Origin: Schistocephalus solidus
Lineage: Eukaryota; Platyhelminthes; Cestoda; Diphyllobothriidea; Diphyllobothriidae
Length of the DNA: 64,000 nt
Assembly: GCA_017591395.1 (NCBI GenBank)
Contig: WEDG01000836.1
Coordinates: 94,787 to 158,786, forward strand
Direction of reading: 5' to 3'
Below are positions 10,861-22,658 of this stretch, in pieces; the first letter of the stretch is position 1; each line of letters begins with the position of its first letter. The notes below the pieces were generated by a model. The model worked only from the letters and a program-made list of their open reading frames with translations. It made no database searches and was not told the DNA's origin. The position numbers were made by a program, and so were the translations under genes.

Positions 10861-13800
10861 TAAGCGCATATTTGTCCTCAGTATTTTGGTTTATTGAGCT
10901 CTTTTGAGGCTCGGAAAGCCTTTTAACAAGTAACACTACATGTTCAATCGGTAGGAATGCCTTGTATGGCCGTCTAGAAAATACACAGCAATAGGAACCA
11001 CCCCAGCCACGGTATAATTTCAGGAAGGCTAAATATACCTCTATCTGAACGCTAACAGAATATGAAAACAGGAACCGCCTGGGATACATTGGGTCTGCAC
11101 CACATTCCGGGAAATTAGGTTTAGAAATATGGTTACGGTAACAGTTAAGACTGGGGCTACGATTTAGTAGTATGTTAGAGCTTTCTTTAGTGTAAGGACA
11201 CTTGACTATCCTCGCTGACTTGAATTAGATACAGGGACACCTTTATGGCTTGTGCGGGATGTTCCTATTCCCGTGTCCTGTTTAGGGTGCAGTATAAATC
11301 ATCCTGGTCCAAGAAGCACTTATTGTAACCTCGAGCTCCCAACATTTGTAGGCGCACATCTACTTACTCTAGCACGAGCGTTCGCCAGCAGTTGACAGCC
11401 TGGCCACTGCTTGCGCTCGCGCGCACCACTGCTCGAAGCTCCGTCGAGTCTCTCCACCCTTCACGTCACTCAATCAGAAGAATCTACGCGTGACCGGCCA
11501 ACCATGGAGGAGGATGACATCTCTTCTGACTTGCCTAAAGCTGTAGGATACTTTAGCAATTTGCCTAAAAAAGTACAGTTTGAAACCTTTTGAAATCCAC
11601 GCTGCTGGAGTAGACACACTTTTCATGGTCGTCTACCGCCGTGCTCCTGTAATAAACAAAATTATTCATTTGATGACATCAGGACTCTTCTATTGGACTA
11701 TATCTGTCCTGAGGTTTAGGGACTAATTTACACACCTGACTACACTTGTAGTGATATGTGTAAACTACCCACATCTCGCAGACTCTCAAATGACTACAGA
11801 TGCCTTCTCACAGAAAGACGATTTCTGGACTGGTGGTTGACCAGTTTAAAATAAGTCCATAATCGTTATGATTTTGTAGAACAGCGGTATTTATTCACGT
11901 TATTTGATGAAAGGTGATCTCATTCGATGGCAAAAATGCGCGGTCTGTTATTTTTAGGATGAGGCAGCGAGAGATTGATTGGGGACGACATCGAACCCTG
12001 CAGTGTCGATGGAGTGCAAATCGATGCCAGCCCACCTTGTATTTGACAAGCAGATGGCCTTGCGAAGGTAGCGTTTGTTTTTGTCCTTGCTTAGAGTTAG
12101 CACACTGCTGGTTGAGGAACGTAAAATGCACAGCCTTGGAAACTGGGATCTACACCTGAAAATACTCACCAGGGGATCCACGGATGCGTCGAACGCCACG
12201 CATCTGTGTCATGCAGCGGTACAAAGTAGGCGATGCACACGTCTCTGCGCATTTAGTTCCTGCCTGCGCTGTGAGTATGGTGAGTCATTGCATCTTCACA
12301 AGTTTATTAAGGTTTAACGAGATACCGATACAGGTTTCTGAATGAAACAGTCGAACACTTTTTTTCCCCCTGTTAAAAGTCGGCGCGCCAGTCAGTCAGG
12401 TCTTTCGCAAACTGCACCACTCACTCCGGAGTTACCGCAGCATTTTCCTCAATAGGAATCTGGAAACACAAAAGAATGTCATTCTTAGTAAACTCTAACG
12501 TGTGGTAGAGACGTGATCATCGACAACAAAGTCAATAACAAGGAAACCGAATCCAATGACTGAATCAAGGCAGAAACAGCCAAAGAACAGTAAGTTTGGT
12601 CGATAAGTTATAATAAAGCATAGTCCGACCCCCTTTCACTGCAAAACTGCAGTTCAGCCCATTGCGGAGACCATAATACAGCTTCATCTGGCAGTAATAT
12701 TTAACAATGACTAAACGCATCGTAGCTGCTTCATGTGTTTTACAGAGTGGGTGATGGTAGAGCATTTTCAAATATACTCAAACTTTAAGATAATTTTGAT
12801 TATACACATGCCTTCGTGTTCATCACAGAAATTGAGTTCAGCAACTACAATTCGACGAAGAGTTCTGCCCTCAAAAAGGAAATCCACCTCTGTTTGGTAA
12901 TGGGTGGAAATGGAACGACAGTAGAAGCTTTAGCTGGACGCAGTTATAAGGAACCTAGGAGTCAACGTGGAGCAACAAGCTATTGCAAAGAGACTTACAA
13001 TCTTAAGTTTCCAGCTGGTTTTCAAAACGCTTGCTCATTCTAATACCAGAAGGTTTTACTGAAATTCTCAGTGATTTTATATCATGACATTTCTCGGAAT
13101 GGCTGGTAGCCAAAACAGTTCAAGGACAAGGTACTTGCTTTATGTCCTTTTCCCGAATTTAAGTACAGAGGGCCATAAAAAGCCTTATCTTGTTAATTTC
13201 ATTAGTATCTGATAGAGCAATGCCTACCTATCCCGGTGCATGACCTACGCGTCCCGTTATGCCTTGGGCTCGATCTAGAGACCTCATAGTTTGCGCATAG
13301 CAACTACTAGCATCATCTTCTTGCTCGTATCACCGTTCGGCTAAGGAATCCTAATATAACCGTTTTTAGGTATTTTGCTTACCTTTAGAATGTTCAACCA
13401 AAGTTAATCTTATTCTGAAAAAGCGCGGTTGGCAGGAGGCAAAAAATGTTTGGTGCGTACCAGTTGCATTATCTCGTGCTTCATTGTCGCCAGAACTGTC
13501 TTAGCGTCATGATAGTATTTGGTCACAGAGCGGCCTTTACTTGAAGAGCACGGGACTGGCTTGTGTGCCTGCGTTTGTTCTTCGCTTTCTGATTGGATGA
13601 ATTTACGCAAAATTTACGCGGATGCAAGTAGCAGCCAATCACATTGCTGGTAGGGGTTATATGAAGCCTGCACAAAATGCGGATCACTCTGTTATCCCTA
13701 CGACCAGTTGGCGATCGAAGGCGAGTTGTCAGTAGTGTTTACGAGCTGTTTTTCACTCCCCATTCAGTCCTGTATGAGCAATTGATGCATTTGTTCACCT

Positions 13801-16800
13801 CCGGTCGTATTTCATTTCAAAACACCCTGCTTGAATGAATACTCTAATACAAAATAGTTTTTAATGCACTTTATTTGGCATTAAGCGTTAAGATTTACTC
13901 TAGTTAGCATAAAGATTTGAATTTTCGGATTTTCGACCACTAATTTGTTGGATAGCATTGTCAACATCTTTATTGCTTTTCAGATGACCGAAATACGTTT
14001 TACAGCTACTGGAAGTAGTTGTCGGAAGCAAACAAAAATACGTCGTAGGCTCTCAACTAAGCCCATGTACTTTTTTTCTTTTTAACAGGACCCATGTTAA
14101 GAATCTTGGCGATCAGGCAGTGCTCACAATTTAAAAAATTCAGATGAAGAGCTAGTTTGTGGTTAAAATGAGACCTCAAAATAACACTATCAAGTACCTA
14201 GATCAAGACATGTATAAGTACCAGCTTCCGAATTGATTTGCATCTCACTATCTATGCAATCTCCGCTGTAATGGAATTTACGGCTCATTTTTCACATGAA
14301 TTTTATAAAATTTTATCAATACTATATGCTTTAAGAACTTAGCATTTATAAATTGTAGCGTTGGTGATGTGCTGGAAACGCGATGAACCAGTTTTTTCAG
14401 TGATCATCCGCAATCCGAATTTCAGCAATGGTTTTTATACGGCAAGTCAAATAACTGCAAGTAAGTTTCGAGTCCTTTTGAATACATACCTCCTGCTCGG
14501 TCACCGAGAAAAATGGAATGAAAATTGAAGGACTGCATAGCCTGTGATAGTTATTTTAATTCACAGTGGCCATACCTAATAGTTAAAGATTCGTGTCTCA
14601 GTTGTTGAATTTGTTTACAAAATTACCGATACAATTCGGCAATTCTTTACTTTTTGCCAAAAACTGGAAAATGCCTCTGATCCTCTTTAATGTGCCATAC
14701 TTACTGGGAAAAAGTTCAAACGGCTCACACGCAAACTACTTACTTAGACTAATTTTTAAGAAATAAAATCAGAATAATTAAAAGTGTAAAAATGAAGACC
14801 TCGTTAGGAAACCTCACTAGATAATAATACGGTCACAAAATTCTGTGGGGGCGTATCTGGTAATGGTTCAATTACAGTAGATAACCTAGCATGTAAAATG
14901 TGCTTAACTTAACGAAAATTCGTTAATAAATCGGAAAGGCATCCAACTATGTGCACTAAAACACCAAACCAGTAATCAACCATCTCCAATCAAATTATAA
15001 TGGTCAGTTGCTCATGTGCCTTTTTATGGTTACTCAGGGTATATCCCCAAATTTCAGGACAGTACGAGTACGCTTACACAAAGGATTGCCTGTAGGCTTT
15101 ATTTCAGCATTTTAAGAAGTACTGGCGAAGATTAACAAATCCGACGTTTTTAAATCGATAAAACGTCAGGTTCTCTAAAAATTACGCATATTTTTTCCTC
15201 ATGCATGGAAATAAGTGAGGGTTGGTTTAATAAAATTTTTCAATATAGATGAATCTCCTTTTGTAGAGGAACATGCGCTGATGCTAAACGCTGTCTATGA
15301 TGAGTAGGAATGTGTCTAACTATAAGGTTATGCATTTGTCCCCTTTAATTTACAGGTTTTTGTCTTCTTCAAATTACTTCCAGCCACAGTTTGGATAAGA
15401 AAACATTTCCGGGACGGGTAAAGCAAATATGCAAAATTCACGACGCCTTAGGTGCTCCAAAAGTATCATCTACATTTTCATTACCATGTTTTATGAGAAA
15501 TATCACTTATTGTAAAAGTTTGTGGAGGTAAAAGAATGCTTAAATTAACAGCCTTTCGCAGTTATCATTTGTTCCAAGGGATCGTTTAAGCGGAATACTG
15601 CAGAAGTTATGTGTACAAATTAAAAGGAGCCAACTGACACAGAGGGCTACACAGTATCAAACCCCTATTCGACTGCTTACCGGAAATTGAACCATTATCT
15701 GAATAAGGCACTGCAGTTTAGACCTAAGTTGGTGAAAACACACGTTTCGAGGGTTAATAGCCACCTTATTTTTCGAAAATACAGCATCATTCTGAAAAGT
15801 TAATTCAAGCGAGTTTTGTAAGAGGCGAATTTGACAGTTAAAAAAGCGTTTGAATCGCCACTGTTTGAGCTCGTTTTAGAACAAATAGGGTTGTGGAAAA
15901 AAGGCCTACCCTATTTCAGGCGTTACTGGGCTTTTTTCTTCACTCGGACTGTGGTTTATTCAGTTTTTATTTTGTGACAGTCAAGAGTTTCTGGTAAAAC
16001 CAGGCCGTAAACTTACACATGACACAAAATGGGGCTGTCACCCATGTGTTTATCCGACCGCATATGTGTTTACTCTGGATTGTGGCGCCGCGCAAGAGCT
16101 AGCTAGACCCCTCTTTATAAACCGACGTGCGACGTGTGGACGCGACGGTTGAAGCTACTGTGGGCGAGCCGTCGATAGTTTGCGGAAATAGGTTTACGTT
16201 GGCTGTCATCAGTGAAGTAACTGTAATAGAGACAAACATCAACGCTGTAGGCACAGGAATTTCAGTCATCTACATTTTTGACACCATAAATGTAGCCACT
16301 AATCGTATGAGACTTCACCATTTTCGCACGGGTTATTTTTTCTCCTCTTCTGTGTCTTTCTTTTTCTGACGTGGGCTTAGTTCTTTCTTTAGCGTAAAGG
16401 GACTTACATTTTTGTGGCTAGATAGATCAACGCATGTTGCTATGAAACTTGATTTTTTTCACACGGATATGGGTCAGAGAGTTAGTCAGTGGAACAGATA
16501 TCCTCTTATCTATTGCCGTCATTCACACGACAGTTCCAGCGGGAAAACTGGTCGGCATTTTGTCGACTTTGAAAGTTCGTTATGAGAATGAATTGCAAGA
16601 TTTTTCTGGCATTCCCCCCTCCGCATGAATTGGTTGTTGAAAAGGACACCTAACTGTCGACCAAATTACCCTTGTGTGGTTCTTTAAAGCAGATTAGGTA
16701 GCTGAACAGTGTCTGATAAATCAAAACCAATTAATAATATAAACGGGTGTGCGGTTGCGGAAGCAGGTTATTCCCTATTTTTGGTTGGCTTGCATTGCAT

Positions 16801-16931
16801 AGTGTATTGCTCCCCCAGGACTTTAAATCAATCCTTTTTTTACCCCATGACATCACTACTGGAGCATTTATCTTAACTAATGTTTCCATCTATTTTTTCT
16901 CGCTGGAAGGTGTTTCCTTGTTTATTTACAG
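10861..16931. other. Intergenic, upstream of the serpin
   Basis: These 6 kb contain no supportable gene. At 11222-11310 there is a short block whose reverse complement (ccctaaacaggacacgggaa) recurs at 29190-29260 and, inverted, near 29395-29440. The missing N-terminal serpin exon should lie near the right end. A TTTATAAA sequence at 16114-16121 could be a TATA box, but nothing else supports it. Confidence 0.4.
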
Positions 16932-17260
16932 CAAATCAGCAAAATTATGTAGCCTCGCCTGTCAGCGTACTCATTCTGCTTTCGGCTCTGCTTGGAGCGA
17001 AGGGACCCCAGGGCGAAACAGCCGATCAACTTTGTCAAGCCATCAAGGGCACCACGGATAAATGTTCGGAGAGCATCATCACCGAAATCCGCCAAAACAC
17101 AGAGCAAACGACGCAACAGTTAATGGCAGCCCGTAGTGGAGCAAAACCGTCTGAAAAAGTTGTCAAAATTGCTAATGCGATGTTCGTTCAAAAGGAGGTG
17201 GTGGTGAAGCCAAGTTTTGAGAGCAAATTCGAGAGTGACAATATAACTACAATTGGAATG
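16932..17260 (+). CDS. Serpin exon 1 recognised
   Basis: The acceptor is ttatttacag at 16922-16931. The exon carries the strand and helix-B region (S-P-V-S-V, then a leucine-rich helix and G-E-T-A-D-Q-L) and ends before a GTTGGC donor. The frame is also open upstream to an ATG at 16880, so a start there without an upstream exon is possible but would give an atypical N-terminus. Confidence 0.8.
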
Positions 17261-20200
17261 GTTGGCCTATTTATTTAAATTCAGTAACAACAATTTATAG
17301 ATCGATTTTTCCAGTCCCGGAGCCTATAAGATTGTGAACGCCTGGGTCAACAGAACTACGGATGGACTGATAAAGGAAATTTATAAAGGTCCAGATGACC
17401 TTTCTAGAGACCTCCTGATGATTGTACTAAACTCTGTTTACTTCAAAGGTCAGTTTAGAGCCGACGTCCGAGGAGATTTTGCCATGTGAAGTTATTTTTG
17501 AAGTGGGTTATATACGTTTGCGTAACGCCTTAATTATATGCAACTTGTATTCACGTCCATCGACTTGAGAATGATATTTTGGTTGGAAGTACTGATATAT
17601 CTGTAACAAAATTATTTTCAGTAATTTTCTCCCTTTGCAATAACATGAAATTTAAGAAAGCGGTTTTAGCCAAAACATACTTATACGAATTACAAGGAGA
17701 AAACAACTAGATTTCACAGACCATCTGAGCAGTACCAATAACGTGTACTAGTTCAGCAGTTCTATTTGATAAAGTAGCAAGCAAATAGAACTCCCAAATT
17801 CTTCGGATGTCTTAAATTTTGACTGTAGTAGAGAGAGGCAAATTGTCCAATTTATTGTGATTTCATATTAATTCCGAAAAAAACTGCATTTCGTGTAGTT
17901 CTTAATGGCTAGTTTTTTTCTTTTTTTGCGCTTGCTTAAAGTATCATGAAGGAAGACAGAAAAACATACGACCAATTTGAAATTAAATACAACCTATACC
18001 ACACATAACGAACGCCGTACTCTACAGTATTTTAAAAAAATGCAGATTTTAACCTTTTAGGCATTCGTGAAAAGTAGCAAGTGAAGACACCAAGTGGTCA
18101 GACTGAGGGGTTGGTGTGCATAATTTCAACAATATTATGAGTTTCCCGAAAATACGTTTCGTACTACAAAGCTTTGGACCTATTGGAATATTTGCGCAGT
18201 ACACCAACTGCTGACGTTAAAAGAATAATTTGGAAAATATGCTACATTATGGGTGCTATTAAACGTAGCATGCTATTAACCATCTCAAAAACATATATTT
18301 TAAGCTAGCAAGCGGTTATTTTCGTTAAAAAGAAGAGATCGGTAGAAAGGACTGTATTGATTTCAGGATTCAGCCAACTCTCACATCAGTTACACGTTGG
18401 CATGCAACCGGATCCTATATGCAAGTTGTGTATTCTGCCTTCTTTATGCATTCTACAGATGAATGGAGGACACAATTCTTTAGTTTAAAGTCAAAGACGG
18501 TGTCTTCAGAACTCCTTCTTCCCAAAAGACAGTGAAAATGATGGAGGAGGATGAGTATCTGCCTTATTTCTCAGACGAAATTCGGGGATATAAGCTGGTG
18601 GCGAAGCCATTTTCGGTAAGTTCCCGTCTAGGAGGAGACTATGCGATCGCTGGAACAAGAATTTTATTGGCCTGACGTTTTGGATTCTCACTCGAAACCA
18701 TCATCAGAGTCAGTAGCAGATACAGGCACAAGGTGCGCAGTATTTATAGTACTACGTGGCCACGCGACCACATACGTACTACAAACAGCAGTTCTTGAGA
18801 TCACCGCTGGGGGATTGTAATTGATGCAATGATGACTTGGTCGTCCACGCCCGAGTCGTTACTGGCCGGGATTTCCCTCATCCATACTGGATGTTGGCAT
18901 GATAATAACAACTTAATTTGTCTCAATGGCAGTGGAGATGTTGGTTACCCGATCCTGTCCCCACGTGACTCATTCCATTGTTCAGGCCATGCTACAGCAC
19001 AAAAAAAATGGGAACGGAAGGTCATTGCGCTAGTTTATGGACCTCGGGACTAAGAACCCTGGTTCGAGCAACTCACGGATCACACGGTTAACAGCTCTAA
19101 CGAGGATTTCGGCTTCGTGAAACTTGAAGATATGGTCGGATCCCGTCAAGTTAACCGCAACCTCAGAGCTAGCGTCCTTCCTCCGAACCGCAGCTGCATA
19201 CTTAGCCATTCGCGTCAAGAGTAGTTTCCCGGTTTCTCTGACGTTTTTGCGTTGTCCACAACTGCACCAGATACGGTAACCGACATCAGAAGTTTCCTGC
19301 CATGGCATTGGACATGTTGACCTCATGACCCGGTGTCTGATGGTTGCCTCTGGTCTGCGTGCAGCCTCAATTGTAAATGGAGTTATAAGGCTAGCCAAAA
19401 TTTAGGGCCGGTTGAATTTGGTCTCTCTGATCGTTTGCTTATGCACTGTTTCACAAAGATGCGTGAGTAGCCATTCGCTATCAGTACCCGTTGAAGACAC
19501 TCTACCGCAGAAACCTTGTCTTTAGTTTCTCTGCAATGCTTCTTAATGCACCTGCATATTGTCCTTGCGCAGCTGCGTTCGGAAGTGATCGGGTGTTTGC
19601 TGTTGAAGTTCAGTGCTTGAGTCGCATTTGTCATCTCCCTGAACACTTTGGTTTTTAGGCCAACGCAATCTTTGCGACAAACGAGGACATCCAGAAAGGC
19701 CAGCTGGTTCTTTTCTTCCTCCTTCATCGTTAGTTGAATGTTCGGGAATACGCCACTGAGACGTTCTTTGAATGTCAGCACCTGATCCCGTTCCACGACG
19801 ATGAAGGTATCATCCACATACCGAGCCCAGAATTTTGGTCTATGGCCTCGGAAAACCAGTGGCTCCAAAACCACCTCGCTTATGAGTCCTGAAATTGGCA
19901 AACCCGTTAGCCTGCCCTTCACCTGCTCGTAAATTGTTCCGTCGAAATTAAAGTACGTCTTGAAACAGAGTCCGAAATGTCAGACCAATGCTCTTCTTGT
20001 TCCAGTGATCGCATCTTCTTCTTCTGAACTGCTTCCTGGAACTCGCCTGCTTCTATCAGAAAGTTTCCGTTTATTGACTACTGGGGCCGCGTACGTCTTC
20101 GGGGAACTTTTAGGGCTAACGAGGTGGCTAACTGCTAACATGAGGCCGTCTGTGACGGTATCTTTGAATAACTAAACATCCTTTCTCACAATGGTTTTCT

Positions 20201-22658
20201 TCTGACCGTCTGACAACACTGTCTATTAAATGCAACAATCCGTCGGTGTTCAGGGAGCTCAATGAGTATGGAAACCAAAAAATTCCTATAAAGCCCTTAG
20301 GTCCTGATTTTATAATACTTCAAAACCTTATTGTTTGCGCACAGCTGTCTGTCATGACTGAATTCGATGTTTGGTTCTATTTCTTATTTTAGAATAACCG
20401 CTTCCAATTCGTCGTCATCCTGCCGACAGAGGATCTCAACATTAAGGGACTCAACCTCCTATTTATGGAAGGTTTTGATTGGTCAGTTATAAAGAAGGCC
20501 TTGGGGAAACAGATCAAACTTGTTTACCTCGCTTTAAGTTGGAACACGAGGTTGACTTGATTCCGACCTTGAAAGCGATGGGTGTGCGCAATCTCTTCAG
20601 CAAACAACTGGCTGATCTTTCAGGTGCGTCCTTGTTGCTATTTTTACAATTCATCATCTTATCTTATATTATAGATGCGGTTTTTTCACTTTTTCCCCCT
20701 ATGACAGTATGAGTCGAAGTTACAGCCATATTGGAGGAAGGATCAACTAACAGGTCCTTTATTGGATCAATATCTGTAAGGTTCAACCTGTAAGACCCAG
20801 GAATGGCAGCCCTTCGTAATGCAGGTGACCGTATGCTAACTTCCATGGTGATTTCGATCAGGGTTAAAAGGTTAGAGTTAATTTTAGGCTTGGAATTGGG
20901 GTGAGTTTTACCGTGAGACTTAGCATGCGGAAATAGGTACTCTTCTGGGGATTTTAGGACAGGGCTACCTGTATGACTTCCGGGGTTCCTAGGCCCCTGA
21001 CTTAACGTCCTTTTCGAACAAATTTGATTCTGCATATTTTCGTTTTTCCTCATGGCTTACTTTTTCTTCCTACAGGAAAACGATATTAGTTTTCATAATC
21101 ACTTTGTCCATTCTCTGTATAAAACAGAAATATTAAAAGAGCTCAGAAATGAAAATTTGAGAGAGAATATTTCAAATGAATAGACTGTTAGAGGCAAAAA
21201 GTTGAGAGATGTTTTAAGTCGATAAATGGGTCCCATAGCCTCAGAAATTCGTGGCTGAGGGAATTAACGTGAATGTGGCAAAAGAACAGTGCATTTTACA
21301 AACATAGAGGGATGTTGCTCGTTGTTATGCATAGTTCAAATTATCCTCCTTCATTTAGATGTCTGTCGTATTTTTGAATGCAAACGAGGAATCTTTGCAA
21401 ATTCCGTCGAGTCCCTTTGGTAAACTTTAAGGTCCACTGCTTCCACGGTCAATCCACTTTTATAGTTCATTACCAAGAAAATGAATTCTTCAAAGATTTG
21501 GTGGGGCTCAGCACTTATACGGAAAGAATTTTTGCTGCGTAACGTCCTCTCACTCGGAAACAGTAACGTCTTTAAGTAACATTATTATACTTCATTGTTA
21601 ATATAACCGATAACGAAGAGGCTTTTTACTTGGAGATCTTCCTGTAACCTGGTGGGATTGTTCAGATTACAGTAGAGGCAGGTGGATTTCTCTTGCTGTC
21701 CATCGAGTCAATGTGGTCCGCTCATCAATGCATCCCGTCCGAGTTCCTTACTGTCCTTTTGGCTTCAGTATCATTTTTAGATTTTTGCCCTATTTGACTA
21801 TTTGGACAGTGTTACCCTTGATGGATAACCAAACTAAATGTTTACAACTTTAAAGTCAAAATATCGAGGTGTCGGACGCAGTTTTCCACTTTTCCTCATA
21901 TGCCCCTAAATTTCTACAAAATTCCCAAACCTTGCTCTGAGGGTTTTAGTTTCATACAACCCCTGAAAGAGGGAGAACAAAAACACTCCTTTACATGAAG
22001 AGGATAACATTTTATGAGCACAAATCCCTTTATACTACCGTTTAAACAAACGAAAAGTTCAGATTTCATAAACTTTAACGTGACCAGGTAATACCAGAAC
22101 TTGCTCTTCTTAAAGACTACATGGGCGAAGTCAATAGATGACTTCCTTGATTTACACGAAACCCAAATAGCTTAAGTGTGTTTCGAGTTGCCAATGCAAT
22201 AAAGTTCGGCGTAAAGTAGAAAGGTGCCCATGGATGAATGAAGGAAATAAAGATGGCGGCATAAATGCTCAAAAAACCTTTCAAACGGCATTCCATAGGC
22301 AATAAAGTGTGCACAAACAAAACCTGAACTTCTCCTGAAATATGTTTTCAGGCTTTGAAGTTGATTCTGACTGCTTTAAAAAGCATTCCATGTTACGGTT
22401 TTTGATCCTGATTAAAATATAGGAATAACAGAAGAAGCGATGCTTTACGTGGAACAAGCCAAGCAGAATGCAATCCTTGAGGTGACAGAGAAGGGCGTGA
22501 AAGCGGGTGCCATTACTTCGATGCAAATGGTTCCGATGTCCCTCCGGCCTGCAGGTGAACCCTTCGTTGTGGATCAACCCTTCTTCTGCGCCGTCTATGA
22601 CAGTGAGCTTATGCTGCCACTCTTTTTGGCCCGCGTGGTGGATCCGCCCCCAGTTTAA
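16932..22658 (+). CDS. Serpin (serine protease inhibitor), split gene with two frameshifts
   Basis: Five exons join in phase: 16932-17260, 17301-17448, 18459-18615, 20393-20623 and 22432-22658, giving about 360 residues against a usual serpin core of 370-390. In order, one sees N-Y-V-A-S-P-V-S-V, G-E-T-A-D-Q-L, N-A-W-V-N, N-S-V-Y-F-K, a V-K-M-M block, F-V-V-I-L-P, P-R-F-K-L-E, the hinge E-V-T-E-K-G, the serpin signature F-V-V-D-Q-P-F-F-C-A-V and the end A-R-V-V-D-P. The loop places Met-Ser at P1-P1'. Serpins trap proteases as covalent complexes; the hinge (Gly at P15, small residues at P12-P10) suits an inhibitor, although P14 is Val. The first exon (initiator Met, helix A) is not found, so secretion cannot be judged. 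One-base frameshifts near 18500 and 20535 mean either a pseudogene or sequencing errors. Confidence 0.88.
17301..17448 (+). CDS. Serpin exon 2
   Basis: Acceptor tttatag, donor ggtcagt. It encodes I-D-F-S-S-P, then K-I-V-N-A-W-V-N and ends N-S-V-Y-F-K, the highly conserved helix F to strand 3A region. It joins exon 1 in phase 0 across a 40-bp intron. Confidence 0.85.
18459..18615 (+). CDS. Serpin exon 3, with frameshift
   Basis: Acceptor ttctacag, donor gtaagt. The first part reads E-W-R-T-Q-F-F-S-L-K-S-K-T. The second, in another frame from about 18502, reads V-F-R-T-P-S and V-K-M-M and ends P-F-S. Serpin spacing requires the two to be continuous, so one base appears to be missing around 18499-18501. 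Confidence 0.8.
18655..18720 (-). ncRNA. Hammerhead-ribozyme-like motif, probably inactive
   Basis: On the minus strand: CTGATGA, a stem formed by GGTTTC and GAATCC-like strands, then AAAAC followed by GTCAGG. The core GAAA is changed to AAAA, which should abolish cleavage. Related copies at 3520 and 31391 keep GAAAC. Confidence 0.35.
19030..19398 (-). pseudogene. Penelope-like element: GIY-YIG endonuclease region
   Basis: This 122-codon frame overlaps the RT frame by 16 bases and continues it after a frameshift. It contains Y-R-I-W-C-S-C-G-Q, then an R-E-T-G-K stretch, A-A-V-R-R-K-D, S-D-H-I-F-K-F and V-I-R-E-L-L-E-P, the usual order at the C-terminus of these elements. In the family the middle motif is normally Y-V-G-E-T-G-R; here it is N-V-R-E-T-G-K, so the second Tyr and the Gly of the GIY-YIG signature are lost. 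The nuclease is probably dead. Confidence 0.75.
19383..19972 (-). pseudogene. Penelope-like element: reverse transcriptase, C-terminal half
   Basis: The open frame runs to 19922 from an internal Met and continues upstream to about 19972 (F-D-G-T-I-Y-E-Q-V-K-G). It shows G-L-P-I-S-G-L-I-S-E, then F-W-A-R-Y-V-D-D-T-F with the catalytic Asp pair, and N-Q-L-A-F-L-D-V-L-V, all typical of Penelope-type RT. The N-terminal fingers and motif A are missing, so the copy cannot encode a full enzyme. Confidence 0.85.
20393..20623 (+). CDS. Serpin exon 4, with frameshift
   Basis: Acceptor cttattttag, donor gtgcgt. The first frame reads N-N-R-F-Q-F-V-V-I-L-P-T and G-F-D-W-S-V-I. From about 20535 a second frame reads L-P-R-F-K-L-E, then G-V-R-N-L-F-S. 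Both halves are conserved serpin sequence, so one base has been gained or lost near 20530-20540. Exon 3 joins in phase 0 (P-F-S then N-N-R-F). Confidence 0.82.
20720..21010. repeat. Dispersed repeat fragment in the fourth serpin intron
   Basis: It contains cttcgtaatgcaggtgacc, found again at about 29025-29043, followed by a gggttaaaaggttag-like stretch and a ttaggacaggg block. The 28990-29450 and 62140-62340 segments have a similar composition and order. An antisense open frame (20664-21053) through it has no recognisable domain. Confidence 0.4.
21011..22431 (+). other. Remainder of serpin intron 4
   Basis: No gene or clear repeat is seen. It ends at the aataacag acceptor before exon 5. Confidence 0.5.
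22432..22658 (+). CDS. Serpin exon 5: reactive loop and C-terminus
   Basis: The acceptor is aataacag, and the join to exon 4 completes Ser-Glu-Glu-Ala-Met-Leu-Tyr-Val. The hinge E-V-T-E-K-G-V-K-A-G-A starts at about 22479. Counting P17 as the Glu before Lys-Gly puts Pro-Met-Ser at P2-P1-P1' (P1 Met codon 22536-22538). The serpin signature follows and the exon ends A-R-V-V-D-P-P-P-V and TAA. No AATAAA signal lies just downstream. Confidence 0.92.

Larger units (their letters stand above)
18640..20078 (-). mobile_element. Penelope-like retroelement, 5'-truncated, in the third serpin intron
   Basis: Read on the minus strand, the element has the C-terminal half of a reverse transcriptase (Y-V-D-D active site), a GIY-YIG-type endonuclease region, and a 3' terminal repeat with a hammerhead-like sequence (18655-18720). 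At its 5' end (about 19968-20078) a piece of the same terminal repeat lies in the opposite orientation, an arrangement known for Penelope-like elements. RT motifs upstream of the motif B region are absent. It is antisense to the serpin and lies wholly between donor 18616 and acceptor 20392, so it need not disrupt splicing. Confidence 0.85.

Noticed and set aside
13689..13700. ctgttatcccta, resembling a homing-endonuclease site or a conserved word of mitochondrial large rRNA
   Set aside because: Only 12 bases match and the flanks match neither; chance is likely.
16114..16121. TTTATAAA as a TATA box for the serpin
   Set aside because: Common in AT-rich DNA, 800 bp from the first recognised exon, and no first exon is seen.
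16127..16369. 80-codon frame as the missing serpin first exon
   Set aside because: No serpin helix-A pattern and no convincing donor leading to 16932.
19960..20175. 71-codon + strand frame next to the Penelope-like element
   Set aside because: It covers the inverted terminal-repeat piece and has no protein similarity.
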